Notes: generated from the sequence alone by a model not told the origin. A stretch of DNA of 64,000 nt from Aselliscus stoliczkanus (GCA_033961575.1 CM066732.1:49505001-49569000), one strand, 5' to 3'; shown: positions 21,684-32,734, numbered from the stretch's first letter. Numbers and translations: made by a program.

Positions 21684-23050
21684 TATAATCTTTTAAAAAT
21701 GGTGCTAAATTTGGTTTGCTAGTATTTTTTTTAAAGAATTTTTGCATTACTATTATAGGGACATTATTTTGTAGGGTTGTTTTTTTTCTTTCTTTCTTTC
21801 TTTCTTTTTTTTTTCTTTTTTTTGGAGTGTCTTTGGGTTTGATATTAGGGTAATGCTGGCTTCATAGAATGGTTAGGAAGTTTTTTTCCCTCTTAAAATT
21901 TTAGGAGTTTGAACAGGATTATTCTTTATATGTTAGTAGAATTCACCACTGAAGCCATCTGGTCCTGAGATTTTTCTTTGTTGAAAGGTTTTTGATTATT
22001 TGAATATGTCTTCAAATAATCTCCCTGCTCCTTTTTCTCTCTCCTCTTTCTAGAAATCTCACAAAGAGTATATTGGTCCATTTAATGATGTTCCATAAGT
22101 CCATTAGGTTCTATTTACTTTAATTTGTTTTCTGTTTCCTCCTCAGATTTGGTAACTTTAAGTGATCTGTCTTCAAGTTTACTGATTCTTTCTTCTGCCT
22201 GTTTGAGTCTACTTGAACTTCTTTAGTGAACTTTTAAATTCAGTTATTGTATTTTTCAGCTCTAGAATTACGTTCTTTTTTTTATAATTTCTATCTCTTT
22301 GTTGATATTTTCATTCATTTACATATTGTTTTCCTGAATTTATGTAGTTCTTTGTCTATGCTTTTTCTTTAGCTCTTTGACCATACATAAGACAGTTGTT
22401 TTAAAGCCTTTATCTAGTAAGTCTCGCATGTGTGTTTCTTCAGAGACTGTTTCTGGAAATTAATTTTCTTCCTTTAAATGGGCCATATTCCCTAGTTCTT
22501 TGTATGCAATGTGATTTTTTGTTGAAAATTGGACATTTGAAAAACCCTCTCCCAGTCTTTGCAGACTGGTGTGGAAGACTTATTAATCAGTGGACCCTTA
22601 AGTCTTGTGATCACCCCAGGGTGAAGGCTTAACTTCTTCTCGGGTCTTTTTTAAGCATGCATGCTGTTTGGGACCATGTGTGCCCCTCCACCATCCAATT
22701 TCCCTTGGCTGCTTTTAAGTGCCTTCATTTCTCTGAGTCTTACCCTAGCTTCTGCTCAGGGCCTTGGATATTTTAATATACTTCTCTTCTATAATCTCTT
22801 GTCCCCTGGTGTCTGCGTGTCTGCAATCCTCATGCTATTTTCATGCATTGTGGTACCTTCCACTGCCTTCTGCAGCTTCCAGCCTGAGATTCAAACTATG
22901 CTGCCATTCTTCACGAGCCCTAAGTCAGGAGAGACAGACACCAGTCTCTTGGGGAGCCCACAGACAGACTAGAACACTGCAAACAAATTCCAGTCTGCTC
23001 TTTTTGGCCCAAGGAAGAGAGTGTCCATTTCACCGAAATTTTCAAGTGTA
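21684..23050 (-). mobile_element. Antisense L1, ORF2 5' part then 5' UTR
   Basis: 21684-21995 continues ORF2 ('taatgctggcttcatagaatg', 'ccatctggtcctgagatt'-like text). From about 22020 the sequence switches to L1M 5'-region text ('cagttattgtatttttcagc', 'ttctatctctttgttgatat', 'gttgaaaattggacatttg'). Roughly 2 kb of expected ORF2/ORF1 is missing at the junction. The overlapping open frames 22661-22972 and 22764-23054 lie in this UTR-like part. A TTTC-rich microsatellite sits at 21781-21823. Confidence 0.75.
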
Positions 23051-23449
23051 TTGACCTTGTGTTTATAGTATGCACTTATTAATGTTTAGTTATTGCATTA
23101 CCTGTATTCATGTCTTTCTTTTCATTCCTAATATCACTTTTTTTGGGGGTGTTGGGTGCTTCGCTCATTAAATTATAGATTTTTTTTCATATAATCACAC
23201 TTGAATCACCACCCCCCAAGCTTGGTTGGCAGTGTTTCTCATTGTCACTCAGTTTTAAATGTTTTACGATTTCTGTTGTAATTTTCTACTCGACCTTCAA
23301 ATTCATTATATTTATAAATGAAACTTTTCCAAACATATAAGATTTCTATGGTTTTCTTTTTATTACTGAATTTTAATTGTGTTGTCACCAGAGACAGTGC
23401 TCTGTATAATATCACTCTGTTTCAATATCTTTAATACATTTATTTATTT
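23051..23449. other. Unassigned AT-rich sequence
   Basis: Possibly more L1-derived sequence, but I cannot align it by eye. Confidence 0.3.
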
Positions 23450-23590
23450 CCTATAATTCCCCTCTGGAATGTAATCCCCATGAAGAAAGGAATTTACTCT
23501 GTTTAGTTCACTATCATGTCCCCAGTGTCTAAAGTGGTGTTTGGTACATAGCAGTTACTCAGCACTTGTTGAATGAAAGAATGATTGATG
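23450..23590 (+). mobile_element. L2 3' end fragment
   Basis: 'tggaatgtaatccccatgaa', 'agttcactatcatgtcccc' and 'cagcacttgttgaatgaaag' match the L2 3' end. Confidence 0.8.
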
Positions 23591-23734
23591 CTGATAGTAA
23601 TACTTGGTCATCAGAGTCTATTTATTTGAGGTGGTCTTTCTTGACCATTTAGAAGAGGATGCAAATTCCCACAGTCCATGCCCATAGACTTGACTCAGTG
23701 ACTCATATATATATATATATATGTGTAAAAACAG

Positions 23735-23996
23735 ATAAAAATGTCCTGAGCATCAAAGTTCTGGAGACCTAATATATGGCATGGTAACTGTATTTGATAA
23801 TACTGTATTATATACCTGAGATTTGCAAAGAGAGTAGATCTCAAGTGTTTTGGCCACATGCAAATCAATGATAACTATGGGAGGTGATGGATATGTTAAT
23901 TAGCTTGATTATAGTAATCATTTCAAAATGTATACATATATCAAAACATCGCGTTGTACAACTTAAATATATACAATTTTCACTTGTCAAAAAAGG
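23735..23996 (+). mobile_element. L1 3' UTR, sense
   Basis: 'gttctggagacctaatata', 'catggtaactgtatttgat', 'gagagtagatctcaagtg', 'gatggatatgttaattagc' and 'cgttgtacaacttaaatat' give a full-order L1 3' UTR match. A short (TA)n lies just upstream at 23705-23722. Confidence 0.85.
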
Positions 23997-24960
23997 TAGA
24001 ACTTAGAGGACTATGTCCACTTCCAAGTTCATTTGATTCTGATCTGCCTCCTCTCCGCATCCAGGCTTTGATGTGACCTCTGCTGCCCACGGATGAAAGC
24101 GGTTGACCATAGTAGAACCAGGATCCTCATAAAATGTTTTTGTTTCCCATATTTAATGTTCTTCACGAAACCACATTAATGCATCTGTCAGGCAGTTACA
24201 GAGTAGAGACAGCTGGCCATTACTCAGCGTGGTGTATCAAATAGATATTTTTGAAAATATACAAGCTTTGAAGATTATTATTCTTCAGACAACTTTGGCT
24301 TTGAAAACTCAGTATATCTTAAAAGCAGTTTCATAATGTCAGTAGTTTTCTGTGATTGATAGTCACAGCACACTGAGCTCACGAAGACATTAAAAATGTG
24401 GCATAGGGAAAAGGAAAAAAAGCACTTTACAATATTGGATTCTGTAGCAGTAAGTAATCTGCTCTTGGCTTCCCTTCCCTGAACTGAGTTTTTTTTTTTT
24501 TTTCCTCTTCTGAAAGGTCTGTGTTTTATTACATTCTAGTTTTGGACATACTAATAAAAAATATACTTTTTTTCTATGCTTGCCAGAATCCTATTTCTCA
24601 ACATAGACAGGGTTATTGGATAAGTGCTGTAATTTTGTTTCTCTTTGGAATGCTGAAACCTCAAATAAAAATAAAAACACACAAAAAAATTGCCAATAAG
24701 TAGGGATACCAGATAGAACACTGACGTTGGCAGGTCTCTCCTGGGGGTAATGGGGATGCTTATGTGGTGTGTTCTCACAAAAGAGGAGATGCTGCCATTG
24801 CTGAGTGTGGTCGCTGAATGAAAAGGCTGAGTGATATGGAGAAGCAATGAGATGGTATGTGGATCATTTTGGGAAACCCAGGAAGGTTATTCTTTCTGAA
24901 GGTATAAATAGGTTATTATTTCCCCTAACTAGAGTGCCCTGTGAATAAGTTATGGAAGGA
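23997..24960. other. Unassigned unique sequence
   Basis: No repeat or gene recognised; T-run at 24490-24503. Open frames at 24521-24703 and 24551-24847 are AT-rich and lack domains. Confidence 0.4.
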
Positions 24961-25650
24961 GACCTGCTATAACAAATAGACCCGGGAATGTAATGGCTCC
25001 TCACAGATGTTTATTTCTTGCTCAGTAACTGTTTGAGATGGGTGTTCATGTTAGCAGGGCAGCATCTTTAACTGATTCACTCAGCAACCCAGGCTCCTTC
25101 CAACCTGCGGCTCTTCCATGACCTGGAGCAGGGATTAACTTCATTTTTTTTTTTTTTTTTTTTGGTAAAGAACCAGATAGTAAATATTTTAAGCTTTGTG
25201 TGCTCTATGGCCTTTGTCACAATTATTCAGCATTAGCATTGGACCATGAAAGCAGCCATCAACAATAAGTAAATTTAAGTAAATTAATGGCTGTGGCTGT
25301 GTTCCAATAAAACATTATTTATGAAAAAAGGTGGCTGATTGGATTTGGCTCTTCGGGCATAGTTTGCTGACTCTTGCCCCAAACCCAGTCATTCTCTTCT
25401 GTTCCAGCAGAGAAAGGGGAAGGAACATGGAGAAGCAAACATGGGAGATTTCCCCAGGACAGGTCTGGAAGTAAAATGCATCATTTCCCCTCAGGTTCCA
25501 TTGGCTGGAAATCAGGATTATGATAACACCCAATTGCTGAGAAGGATGGGAAATGTCTGGGTGTGTGCCCAAGAAGAAGGGGAAACCCATCCATGAGCAA
25601 GTGGCAATCTTTACCACATCCAGCATAATAGAAAATCAGACAATGGAATT
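24961..25650. mobile_element. Old interspersed element, possibly MaLR-like LTR, split by a hAT
   Basis: The flanks of the hAT insertion (24961-25128 and 25377-25650) join into one element whose text ('aatggctcctcacagatg', 'tttatttcttgctcag', later 'gggaaatgtctgggtgtgtg', 'cccaagaagaaggggaaac') recurs in mammalian genomes. I recognise the pattern but am unsure of the family; MLT1-like LTR is my best guess. Confidence 0.4.
25129..25376. mobile_element. hAT-type nonautonomous element, MER58-like
   Basis: 'aaagaaccagatagtaaata', 'ttttaagctttgtgtgctc', 'gcagccatcaacaataag', 'gtgttccaataaaacatta' and 'gcatagtttgctgactcttg' are diagnostic of this family. Terminal repeats resemble CAGGG..AACTT at the left and AGTTTGCTGACTCTTG at the right. 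I could not see an 8-bp target duplication. Confidence 0.75.
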
Positions 25651-25674
25651 CCAGGTCCATTTTCAAACTAGAGC

Positions 25675-25895
25675 TCAAAAGCATAGTTTTATAATCAGAC
25701 AGACCTAGATTTAAATCCTAAATAGGCCACGTTCTTGCTAGGTACCCTTGGGTAATTTCTTTAACCAATCTGTGTCTCACTCCTCACCTGGAAAATCAGA
25801 GTAATTGTGGCTTCTGGGGTCACGGTGAATGTTAAATAAAAGTGATGGTTATCACTCCATAAGTGTTCAATATATAGTAGCGATTATCATTATTA
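25675..25895 (+). mobile_element. MIR
   Basis: 'cagacagacctagatttaaa', 'tacccttgggtaatttc', 'gtgtctcactcctcacctgg', 'gaatgttaaataaaagtg' in MIR order. Confidence 0.85.
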
Positions 25896-25934
25896 TTTAA
25901 AGTAGGCTTACACTACTTCCTGGTGGAGTATAAT

Positions 25935-26140
25935 TTAATGCTTTGCTGCTGGGCTGAATTTCTGCTTGAGTGCTTACTAACTGTGTGATTCTGGAGAAAT
26001 GATTTAACCTCTCTGTGCCTCAGTTTCATCACTTATAAAATGATGACAATAATAGTACCTACCTAGGGTTGTTGTGATGACTAAATGATTTAACACATGA
26101 AATCATAGGTGTCTAGACTTAATAATGCTCAAAAAAATGG
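25935..26140 (+). mobile_element. MIR, second adjacent copy
   Basis: 'actaactgtgtgattctgg', 'ctctgtgcctcagtttcatc', 'gtacctacctagggttgttg' and 'gatgactaaatgatttaac' are an excellent MIR match. It lies in the same orientation about 40 bp after the previous MIR. Confidence 0.9.
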
Positions 26141-26224
26141 CATCTATAATTATTATTTTGACCTACTGATCCCTGTTATCCAAAGGGGATACTAATGATA
26201 AAATCATCATCACCATAATTCTGT

Positions 26225-26345
26225 ACATTAATTAATTCAGCAAATATTGAACATCCATGGGCCAAGTTCTGTGCTAGGCTCTGAGGATATAAGTGGTGAA
26301 TAAGCCTAACATGATTCTTTTCTTCACTGAGCTTACAATGAGTTT
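26225..26345 (-). mobile_element. L2 3' end, antisense
   Basis: 'attcagcaaatattgaac', 'gggccaagttctgtgctagg', 'ctgaggatataagtggtg' and 'actgagcttacaatgag' match the reverse of the L2 3' end. Confidence 0.8.
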
Positions 26346-26379
26346 ACTAATGGATATTTTCTTTCCCTCTTTTGTTTTT

Positions 26380-26455
26380 CTTTCAAATTTTATTGGGGAA
26401 CCATCATGGTTATTGATTACACATTGCTTTCATGCTACAATGGCATAGTTGGCCC
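26380..26455 (-). mobile_element. Possible fragment of a T+ SINE tail
   Basis: 'caaattttattggggaacc' resembles the start of the common tail, but what follows is unlike the other copies. It directly precedes another SINE's poly-T. Confidence 0.3.
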
Positions 26456-26574
26456 TTTTTTTTTTTTTTTTTTTTAAGGAGGGCACAGCTCATAGTGGCC
26501 CATATGGGGATTGAACAGGCAACCTTGATGTTATTAGCACCACATTCTAACCAACCAAACTAACCGGCTGCTCC
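26456..26574 (-). mobile_element. tRNA-derived SINE, VES-like
   Basis: Poly-T, then 'gagggcacagctcatagtgg', B-box region 'ggggattgaacaggc', A-box region 'ccaaccaaactaaccggc'. Same type as the copy at 1192-1361. Confidence 0.85.
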
Positions 26575-26586
26575 CTTGGATATTTT

Positions 26587-26692
26587 CTTTTTTTTTTTGA
26601 GGGCAGTGTCACTGGCCCTCACATGTGGGACCCGAACTGGGGCCGCTGGCTTTCTAAGCCAGCACTTAACCACCGCGCCACTCGGCCAGCCC
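26587..26692 (-). mobile_element. Short tRNA-derived SINE with filler DNA
   Basis: Complete ~100-bp short SINE ending 'cgcgccactcggccagccca'. An 18-bp duplication 'ttggatattttctttttt' is seen at 26577-26594 and 26708-26725, but 15 extra bases lie between the head and the right copy. Confidence 0.95.
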
Positions 26693-26734
26693 ATTTTTTA
26701 TCTTTTTTTGGATATTTTCTTTTTTGAGAAGTCT

Positions 26735-26915
26735 GCACAGTGAGTACTCTTAGCATATAACCTCATTTTATCCTTTTTGATAACTATGAAATTAGATATC
26801 ATTGTCTTTATTTTACAGACAAGGTAAGAGGTTTAGAGGACAAATAATTTGAGCAAGGTCATAAAGCTGGTAAATGGAAGATGGTATTTGAAACTATATC
26901 CATCAAACTCAAATG
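26735..26915 (-). mobile_element. MIR, antisense
   Basis: 'atcattgtctttattttac', 'agacaaggtaagaggtttag', 'gagcaaggtcataaagctgg' and 'ggtatttgaaactatatcc' follow the antisense MIR order. Confidence 0.8.
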
Positions 26916-27699
26916 CCAGCAGTTGTGACAATCATGCTGGGCTGTCACATCTGGCCACATAGAAAGATTTGCCTGGCAAAGTATATACTGTTTAATGGGA
27001 AAAAGGTTGAAGGTGGGGAAAAGGAGGGGGCTGTGATGGTGAAGGTGGCCTCTTTGCTTCTCTGGGAATTTAGTTCATCTCTGGACCATTTATGACAGCA
27101 AATGCCTTCTCTACTTGGATGACTTCAAACATCCCCCAGGATAAGAAACATGTAATCTTATCAACCAGGTTTGGTTCCCATCTGTAGGAGAGCTGGGCTT
27201 TTCAATTTAACCACTGGCTTAAAAAATGGGGAAAAAAATAACACAAAGAAATCTACTGTCTCTACCCTTCTTTAAAATGATGAATGCTTTTTTAAGGCAA
27301 ATCCATCATTGGTCACTTGAGGGAGGAAATGTCAAGAAAAGTTATGGTTTGTTAGCTTTTACTTCTTGACATTATACAAGAAAGTAATTGAAGTACAACA
27401 AATGCCATGTTGTTTTACCTCATCTATTTATATAGCAATCTGACAAGATGAATATATATGTTACTGTGGATTTGGAAAAAAAAGTGACACAGGCTCCATA
27501 ATTCGCTCTATTGTCTTATCAGTGTTGATCAAACATGTTTTCCCTCAAGAAAACACACGGCAGAGGAATTGGTATTCTTTCATGTAGAGTCCTGGTTATT
27601 AAACAATTGAACTTATTTTACCCTCATCCCCATTAGCCTCTTATCTAAAGTTCTTAGAGCGTTAACACGGATGTATAATAAAACATGCACAAATCCAGT
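26916..27699. other. Unassigned unique sequence
   Basis: No repeat or gene recognised. Confidence 0.4.
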
Positions 27700-27765
27700 T
27701 CAATCCAACAAATATTTATTTAGCACTCACTGTGCATGAGATACTATGCCAAACAGAGATGCCAT
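27700..27765 (-). mobile_element. L2 3' end, antisense fragment
   Basis: 'caacaaatatttatttagc' with 'actcactgtgcatgagatac' is the reverse of the L2 terminus. Confidence 0.7.
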
Positions 27766-28010
27766 TAATTTACAATCTGTGATAATTCAAATGCAGCCTG
27801 GGCTAAATGTTACCATTATACCATTTATGAAAAAAAAAAAGAAAGTCTGTTAAGCAAATTGGCAAGGTAAATCTTACTATATATTTTGTTATGCTCCTGA
27901 AGACCCATATGCAAACCAGATTTTAAATGCATAAAGAGAGCGTGCTCTTCAAAGAATTTATAATAATATTTCTGGAGCATATATAATCACCGACAAATAA
28001 GGGTTTTTAA
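27766..28010. promoter_or_regulatory. Candidate conserved non-coding element
   Basis: Repeat-free, with 'gccattaatttacaatctg', 'tatgcaaaccagattttaaa', 'tttataataatatttctgg' and ATGCAAA-like octamer-type text. Function is inferred from texture only. Confidence 0.25.
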
Positions 28011-28678
28011 GTCAGACGTTTAAAAGGTAAACGACCATTTTATTGAGGGATATTATGTGACTAGTACATGAAAAATCTCAAGGCTTGTTTCTATGACAGC
28101 CATGATCTTTTTGTGGTTGGGTAATCTGGTTGTCAAGGAACGTAAATAGAAGAGACATATTAAATTATTATTTCCTTTTCTCCTGAAAGGTGTCAGCCAC
28201 AAAACAAAGGTATAGAGCTGCTTATTCTGTGGTAAAGATCTCTTCTGTTCTCAATGTAGATTTCTGGGGGTGGAAAGAGATACTAAAGTTACATTTAATG
28301 GGAAGAGGCAGGGTGAGCTTTCAGTGTGTCCTTACCTTTTCATTTTGCTGAAATTGCCTTAGAAAACCAGCTGGGATCTCAAGTGAGTTATCCAGGGGTA
28401 AAAAATGAAGAATCATGAGATAATATCTCCCCTGGAAAGAATATAGTAAGATGATGTTACTTTGCATTTGGTTACTCTGCTTTTTATAGTCCCTTTATTG
28501 AAACTGGTCTCTTCGCATATGTTCCTGTCTCTATATAAATGGGTTGATAGATCTGACTCTAGAGAGCTTGAATTAGGCCCATCATTTATATGTCAGTCCT
28601 GTATAGTAAGGAATTGGCTTTGCCCAAAGAGAGGCCTGCCTTTGCCATCAGCTTCTGGGAGGTAATCTTTCTCACACA
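28011..28678. other. Unassigned unique sequence
   Basis: No repeat or gene recognised with confidence; the last 80 bp may already belong to the LTR-like block that follows. Confidence 0.35.
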
Positions 28679-29215
28679 TGATTGGAGTGTCTTTGTTTAA
28701 GGTGGGGGCTGGCCATTTGAGAAAGACCAACCATGTGATATATGGTGGGGGGTTGGGCCATGTGATATGTGGTGGGGGGTTGGGCCATGTGACATGTGGT
28801 GGGGGGTTGGGTCTCCTGGTACTTGCTGACTTGGAGCCTGAGTTCAACAACTGTGGCAATTATGACTGCATAAAGAAGCCCCAGTATGATCTTTGAACAG
28901 CGAAGCTCGGGTGAGCTTCCCTGGTTGGCGAAACTCTGTGCACATTGTTACATATCAATACCGGGAGGGTTATGCACCTGATTCCATGGATGAGGACAAC
29001 AGGTGATTCACATTGTAACCCTCTCAGACTGTGCCCTATGAATCTATTCCTTTGGCTGATTTTAATCCTTTCTCTGTACTAAATTATAACTGTGAGTATA
29101 ATAGCTTTCAGTGTGTTCTGTAAGTCCTTCTAGTGAATTATCAAAACTGAGGGTGGTTTTAGGAACGCTCCCAAACTTGAAATTGGTGTCATAAATAAAG
29201 AGAGTCTTCAGGACT
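28679..29215 (+). mobile_element. LTR-like element (ERVL class suspected)
   Basis: The right half matches a mammalian LTR pattern I recall: 'ctgtgcacattgttaca', 'gagggttatgcacctg', 'gtaaccctctcagactgtgc', 'cctttggctgattttaatcc', 'actaaattataactgtgag' (degraded polyadenylation region), 'gtgaattatcaaaactgag'. Family is uncertain. The left half holds a minisatellite. Confidence 0.5.
28731..28811. repeat. 27-bp minisatellite, three units
   Basis: Three units at 28731-28757, 28758-28784 and 28785-28811 differ by only one or two bases. Each ends GGTGGGGGGTTGGG. Because 27 is a multiple of 3, the repeat keeps open frames on both strands (28593-28859 minus, 28678-28896 plus), which explains the proline-rich repeat peptide there. 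Confidence 0.95.
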
Positions 29216-29387
29216 TTCCCTCTTACCACTGCAATTTGGCTAACTATGGTTAAGTGCCAACTGATAGGGGCCTATCGCCATGCAAATATGTTCAGTTATA
29301 CATAGCACACTCAACAAGAAAATTCACTTGGAGGTACTTGTAATTTGATAAGCTTAGACAAACAGCATTAGACAGGCCTCTTTTTTT

Positions 29388-29761
29388 AAAAAAGATTTTA
29401 TTGGGGAATTGGAGAAGGGGAACAGCCAAGTTGTTGTCCTTCAGTCTTAGTTGTGGAGGGCACAGCTAGCTCAGCTCCAAGTCCAGTTGTCATCTGGCTG
29501 CCCATCAGCAGCTCAGGGCAGTTCAGCTCAAGGTGCCATGTTCAATTAGTTGCCTGTGGGCATAGCCCACCATCCCAGGCGGGAGTCGAATTGGCAACCT
29601 TGTTGTTAGGAGCACGTGCTCTCACCAGCTGAGCCATCCTGCCACTTGTTAGCAGCTCACTGGCAGCTCAACTCGGGCGCAGCTCACTGGCCCATGTGGG
29701 AATTGAACCTGCGGCCCTGTTGCTGAGAGCTCGCGCTCTTAACCGAGTCACTTGGCCAGCC
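29388..29761 (-). mobile_element. T+ SINE with two tRNA-like modules
   Basis: Tail 'aaagattttattgggg' at 29391, shared G-rich segment, then two B-box blocks starting at 29581 and 29698 (117 bp apart). The inner module has a 'ctcaccagctgagccatcctgcc' head, as in the third module of 4350-4984. The outer head ends 'gagtcacttggccagccct'. Confidence 0.9.
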
Positions 29762-30099
29762 CTAGAAAGACCTCTTTTTATACAACCATTTGAACTTGGA
29801 ACAATCTTAATGATTCTGAATACCTTAAGGGCCCAGGCAGGTAAGCTAACTAAGTGAAGTACTAGGTGAGATCTGTGGTGAACTGGGGAACATATACCTA
29901 GTCTAAAGGCATTCAGAGTTAACAAAAAATTTAAAACACTATGAAAACTATAAAAAATGTCTGCAACAAGAGCTGTCCCAGGGGCCACCAGTGTGCCTTT
30001 TCTCTATAATCTGTGCTGAAGGCTCCACTTGCAAATGAGTCATTTTTTTTATTATAAATGAATATGATACGATTATTCAAATTTTCTTTTTCCAGTTCT
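29762..30099. other. Unassigned sequence
   Basis: No repeat or gene recognised; the right end may already be L1-derived. Confidence 0.35.
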
Positions 30100-31100
30100 T
30101 CTTAAGCCAGTTTTTGCTGGAAGTTTTCCATTCAACTAAATTTATTTCAAACTTATTGGCATAAAGTTGTTCACAATATCTTAAGATATTCTTAACATTT
30201 ATAGAATCTGTAGTAATGCCTCATTTTTAATTTATGACTTGGATTATTTGTGTCCACTATCTACTTTTCTTGGAGTCTTATCATATGATTATCAGTTTTG
30301 GTAGTTTCTCCAAGATTTAATTTTTTTCTAGCTTATGTTTTGTAATTGATTTCTAGTTTCATTTATTAGAGTCAGAAAACATACTCTGATGGCTTCAATC
30401 CTTAGAAATTTTGAGGGGACTTGCTTTATGGACCAGCAATATTTGTAAATATGCCATCTGTTCTTGGAATGTATGTTCTACAGTTATTGGTTGAAGTGTT
30501 CTAGAGCTGTCATATTAAATCAACTTTGTAATTGTTTTGTTCAAATCTTCTAGATCTTTACTTATTTTTGTTTGTTTGTTCTTCTGTAAGCTATCACTGA
30601 AATCTCCCACTGTGATTGTGATTTTGTCTCATTTGCATCTTGTCAATTTTTGTTTTATATATTTTGAGGATATGTTAGTAGATACAAATTTCTTGTTACT
30701 ATATATTCAGGGTGAATTGAAATTTTTATTATTAGAATAAGTCATCTTGCATTAAATCTATGTTGTCTGATATTAATATAGTGATGCCAGCTTTTCAAAA
30801 TTTTATGCTTATATAGTATATATTCTGACCTTTTACTTATAACTTTTTGTATCCTTATCTTTTAGATATCATTTTTCTTGTAAACAACTTATAACTTTAA
30901 AATATCCAGTTGAAATTATTTGTCTTTTAATTGAAATAATAAATCCATTTATATTTTCATGTAATTATTTGAGTTTAAATTCACAATCTACTACATGATT
31001 TCTATTTGCTCTATATGTTCTATATTTATTTTTATCTCCTTCCTTATATTCTTCTGGATTGGTAAAATAGTTTATTATTTTATCTCCTCTTTCGATTAGT
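30100..31100 (-). mobile_element. Antisense L1, ORF2 5' (endonuclease) region
   Basis: 'gatttctagtttcatttatt', 'gagtcagaaaacatactctg', 'gaatgtatgttctacagtta', 'ttgaagtgttctagagctg', 'aatctcccactgtgattgtg' and 'ttgtcaatttttgttttata' follow antisense L1 order. Confidence 0.85.
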
Positions 31101-31109
31101 TTGGAAGTT

Positions 31110-31730
31110 ATCCATTACTATGTTGTAAGTGGCAGAGATAACGGTTGCAATGTCAGTATCTAGAAGATACAAGGACCTGGTGGGGAACGCAAAAGAAGAA
31201 CATTATGAACAAGCAATTTCCAGAAGGGGAACTCTCAATGGTTAACAAGTATGTGAACTGAGGCCCCTGCAATCAGAGAAATGCAGATGAAGACAACCAG
31301 GAGATAACACTTCATGACCATAAAATTTGTAAACATTGAAAGATGTATTTGGATAATACCAAATGTTGGCATGGTTGTGGAAAATTGGTAAATTGTATGT
31401 ACTACATATGATTGTTTAAACTGATTCAGCTGTGCTTAAGCACAAACCAGAAGTATTTAGTAAAATTATGCATCATACAATCCAGCAATCCTACTCTTGG
31501 ATAAAAACCTCCATGTACCAGGGACATGAGTGAAGGTGCTCACCAAGTATTTTTTTAAAGGCAGGAAGGAAGTAGAAATAACCTAGATGTTCATCAACAG
31601 GGGACTACATTTTTAGAAAAACATGGCCAATACATAGCATAGAATATCATGAGTAGTTCAAAGCAATGAAAGTACATAAATCATAAGAATAGCATGGAGT
31701 GAAACAAGTAAGAAACAGAATTAGATCTAG
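31110..31730 (+). mobile_element. Sense L1 (or HAL1) 3' part
   Basis: 'gaacaagcaatttccagaag', 'agagaaatgcagatgaagac', 'caatccagcaatcctactc', 'cctagatgttcatcaacagg' and 'gaatatcatgagtagttcaa' are the sense ORF2 end of an old L1. One of only two sense L1 pieces seen. Confidence 0.85.
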
Positions 31731-32314
31731 CAAAAAAAAAAAAATTGCTCTGCAAAATAATGTTATTTATTTTTCAAAAGCACAAACAAATCTGAGCACA
31801 TTTACCAAACACATTAGAATGTTTGCCCCCATGGGGTGGAAGGGAATGGGAGAGGGGATCACAAAGGAAGGAAACATATACTGAAGTAAAATTAAACAAG
31901 ACAGGGTTTGGATGGGCCTGTGATGATAAGAGTGACACCAAGGAGCGTGATCAACTCAACTGAAGGAGCAGAAGTAGTTCGGAGACTCCAAAACCTGTCA
32001 TTCGTGTTACAATTTTTGCCATATTTGCAGAACACCGAGACAGTGTACTTGATATGCTTTTTAAATAGACTCGTTGAAAGCATACATATTTTATTTCAAA
32101 AGGAAGCTTTGTGTCACACCTGTAAATGGAAAGCTAGTATGCTTTCCTAGTAAATAGAAGGTAAGTGTAAAAACGGGAACAAAACAGTGCTCTAAAGTTC
32201 CAGCTGGATTCTGTGAGCCTGGGTCAGCTCTCTGGGAAAAGGGAGATGAGCAAATCTAGAGAGCCACTGAAGATATATTAACTCCAGCCTATGACATCCC
32301 TTTTCTCTTTTCTG
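31731..32314. other. Unassigned sequence
   Basis: No repeat or gene recognised; overlapping opposite-strand open frames at 31892-32083 and 31908-32150 look like chance. Confidence 0.4.
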
Positions 32315-32734
32315 TTTTTTTTAAAAAGATTTTATTAGGGAATTGGGGAGGGGAACAGCATTGGGGAATTGGGATAGGGGAACAGGCAAGTTGCTGTCCT
32401 TTTGTTCCTCAATCTAGTTCTGGAGGATGTTTCTTCACTGACCCATTGTGGGTATTATCACCGTGCTCTTCCCAGGAGAGGCAGTTGCTTGCAGGCCATT
32501 GGACAGCTGCTCACGGCAGTTCATGAAAGCTCAAGGCCATTGCCGGCCAGCCCCACTGCAGCCTACGCTGTCTCAGGCAGCAACCCACGGCAACCCAGGT
32601 GGAGCTGTTGTTCCCCATCTTAGCTGTGGAGGGCGCAGCATCACTGGCCCTCATGTGGGATCTGAACCTGGGGCCCAGCTGCTCAGAACTGGTGTCCCTA
32701 GCCAACTCCTAACCAAAGCACCACTAGGCCGGCC
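32315..32734 (-). mobile_element. Long T+ SINE
   Basis: Poly-T, 'aaagattttattaggg', two G-rich tail repeats, ~200-bp body, tRNA head ending 'ccactaggccggccca'. The 135-codon open frame 32448-32855 lies almost entirely inside it and is not a gene. Confidence 0.9.

Noticed and set aside
28593..28859. Proline-rich repeat peptide on the minus strand
   Set aside because: Produced by the 27-bp minisatellite, whose length is a multiple of three; no evidence of expression.
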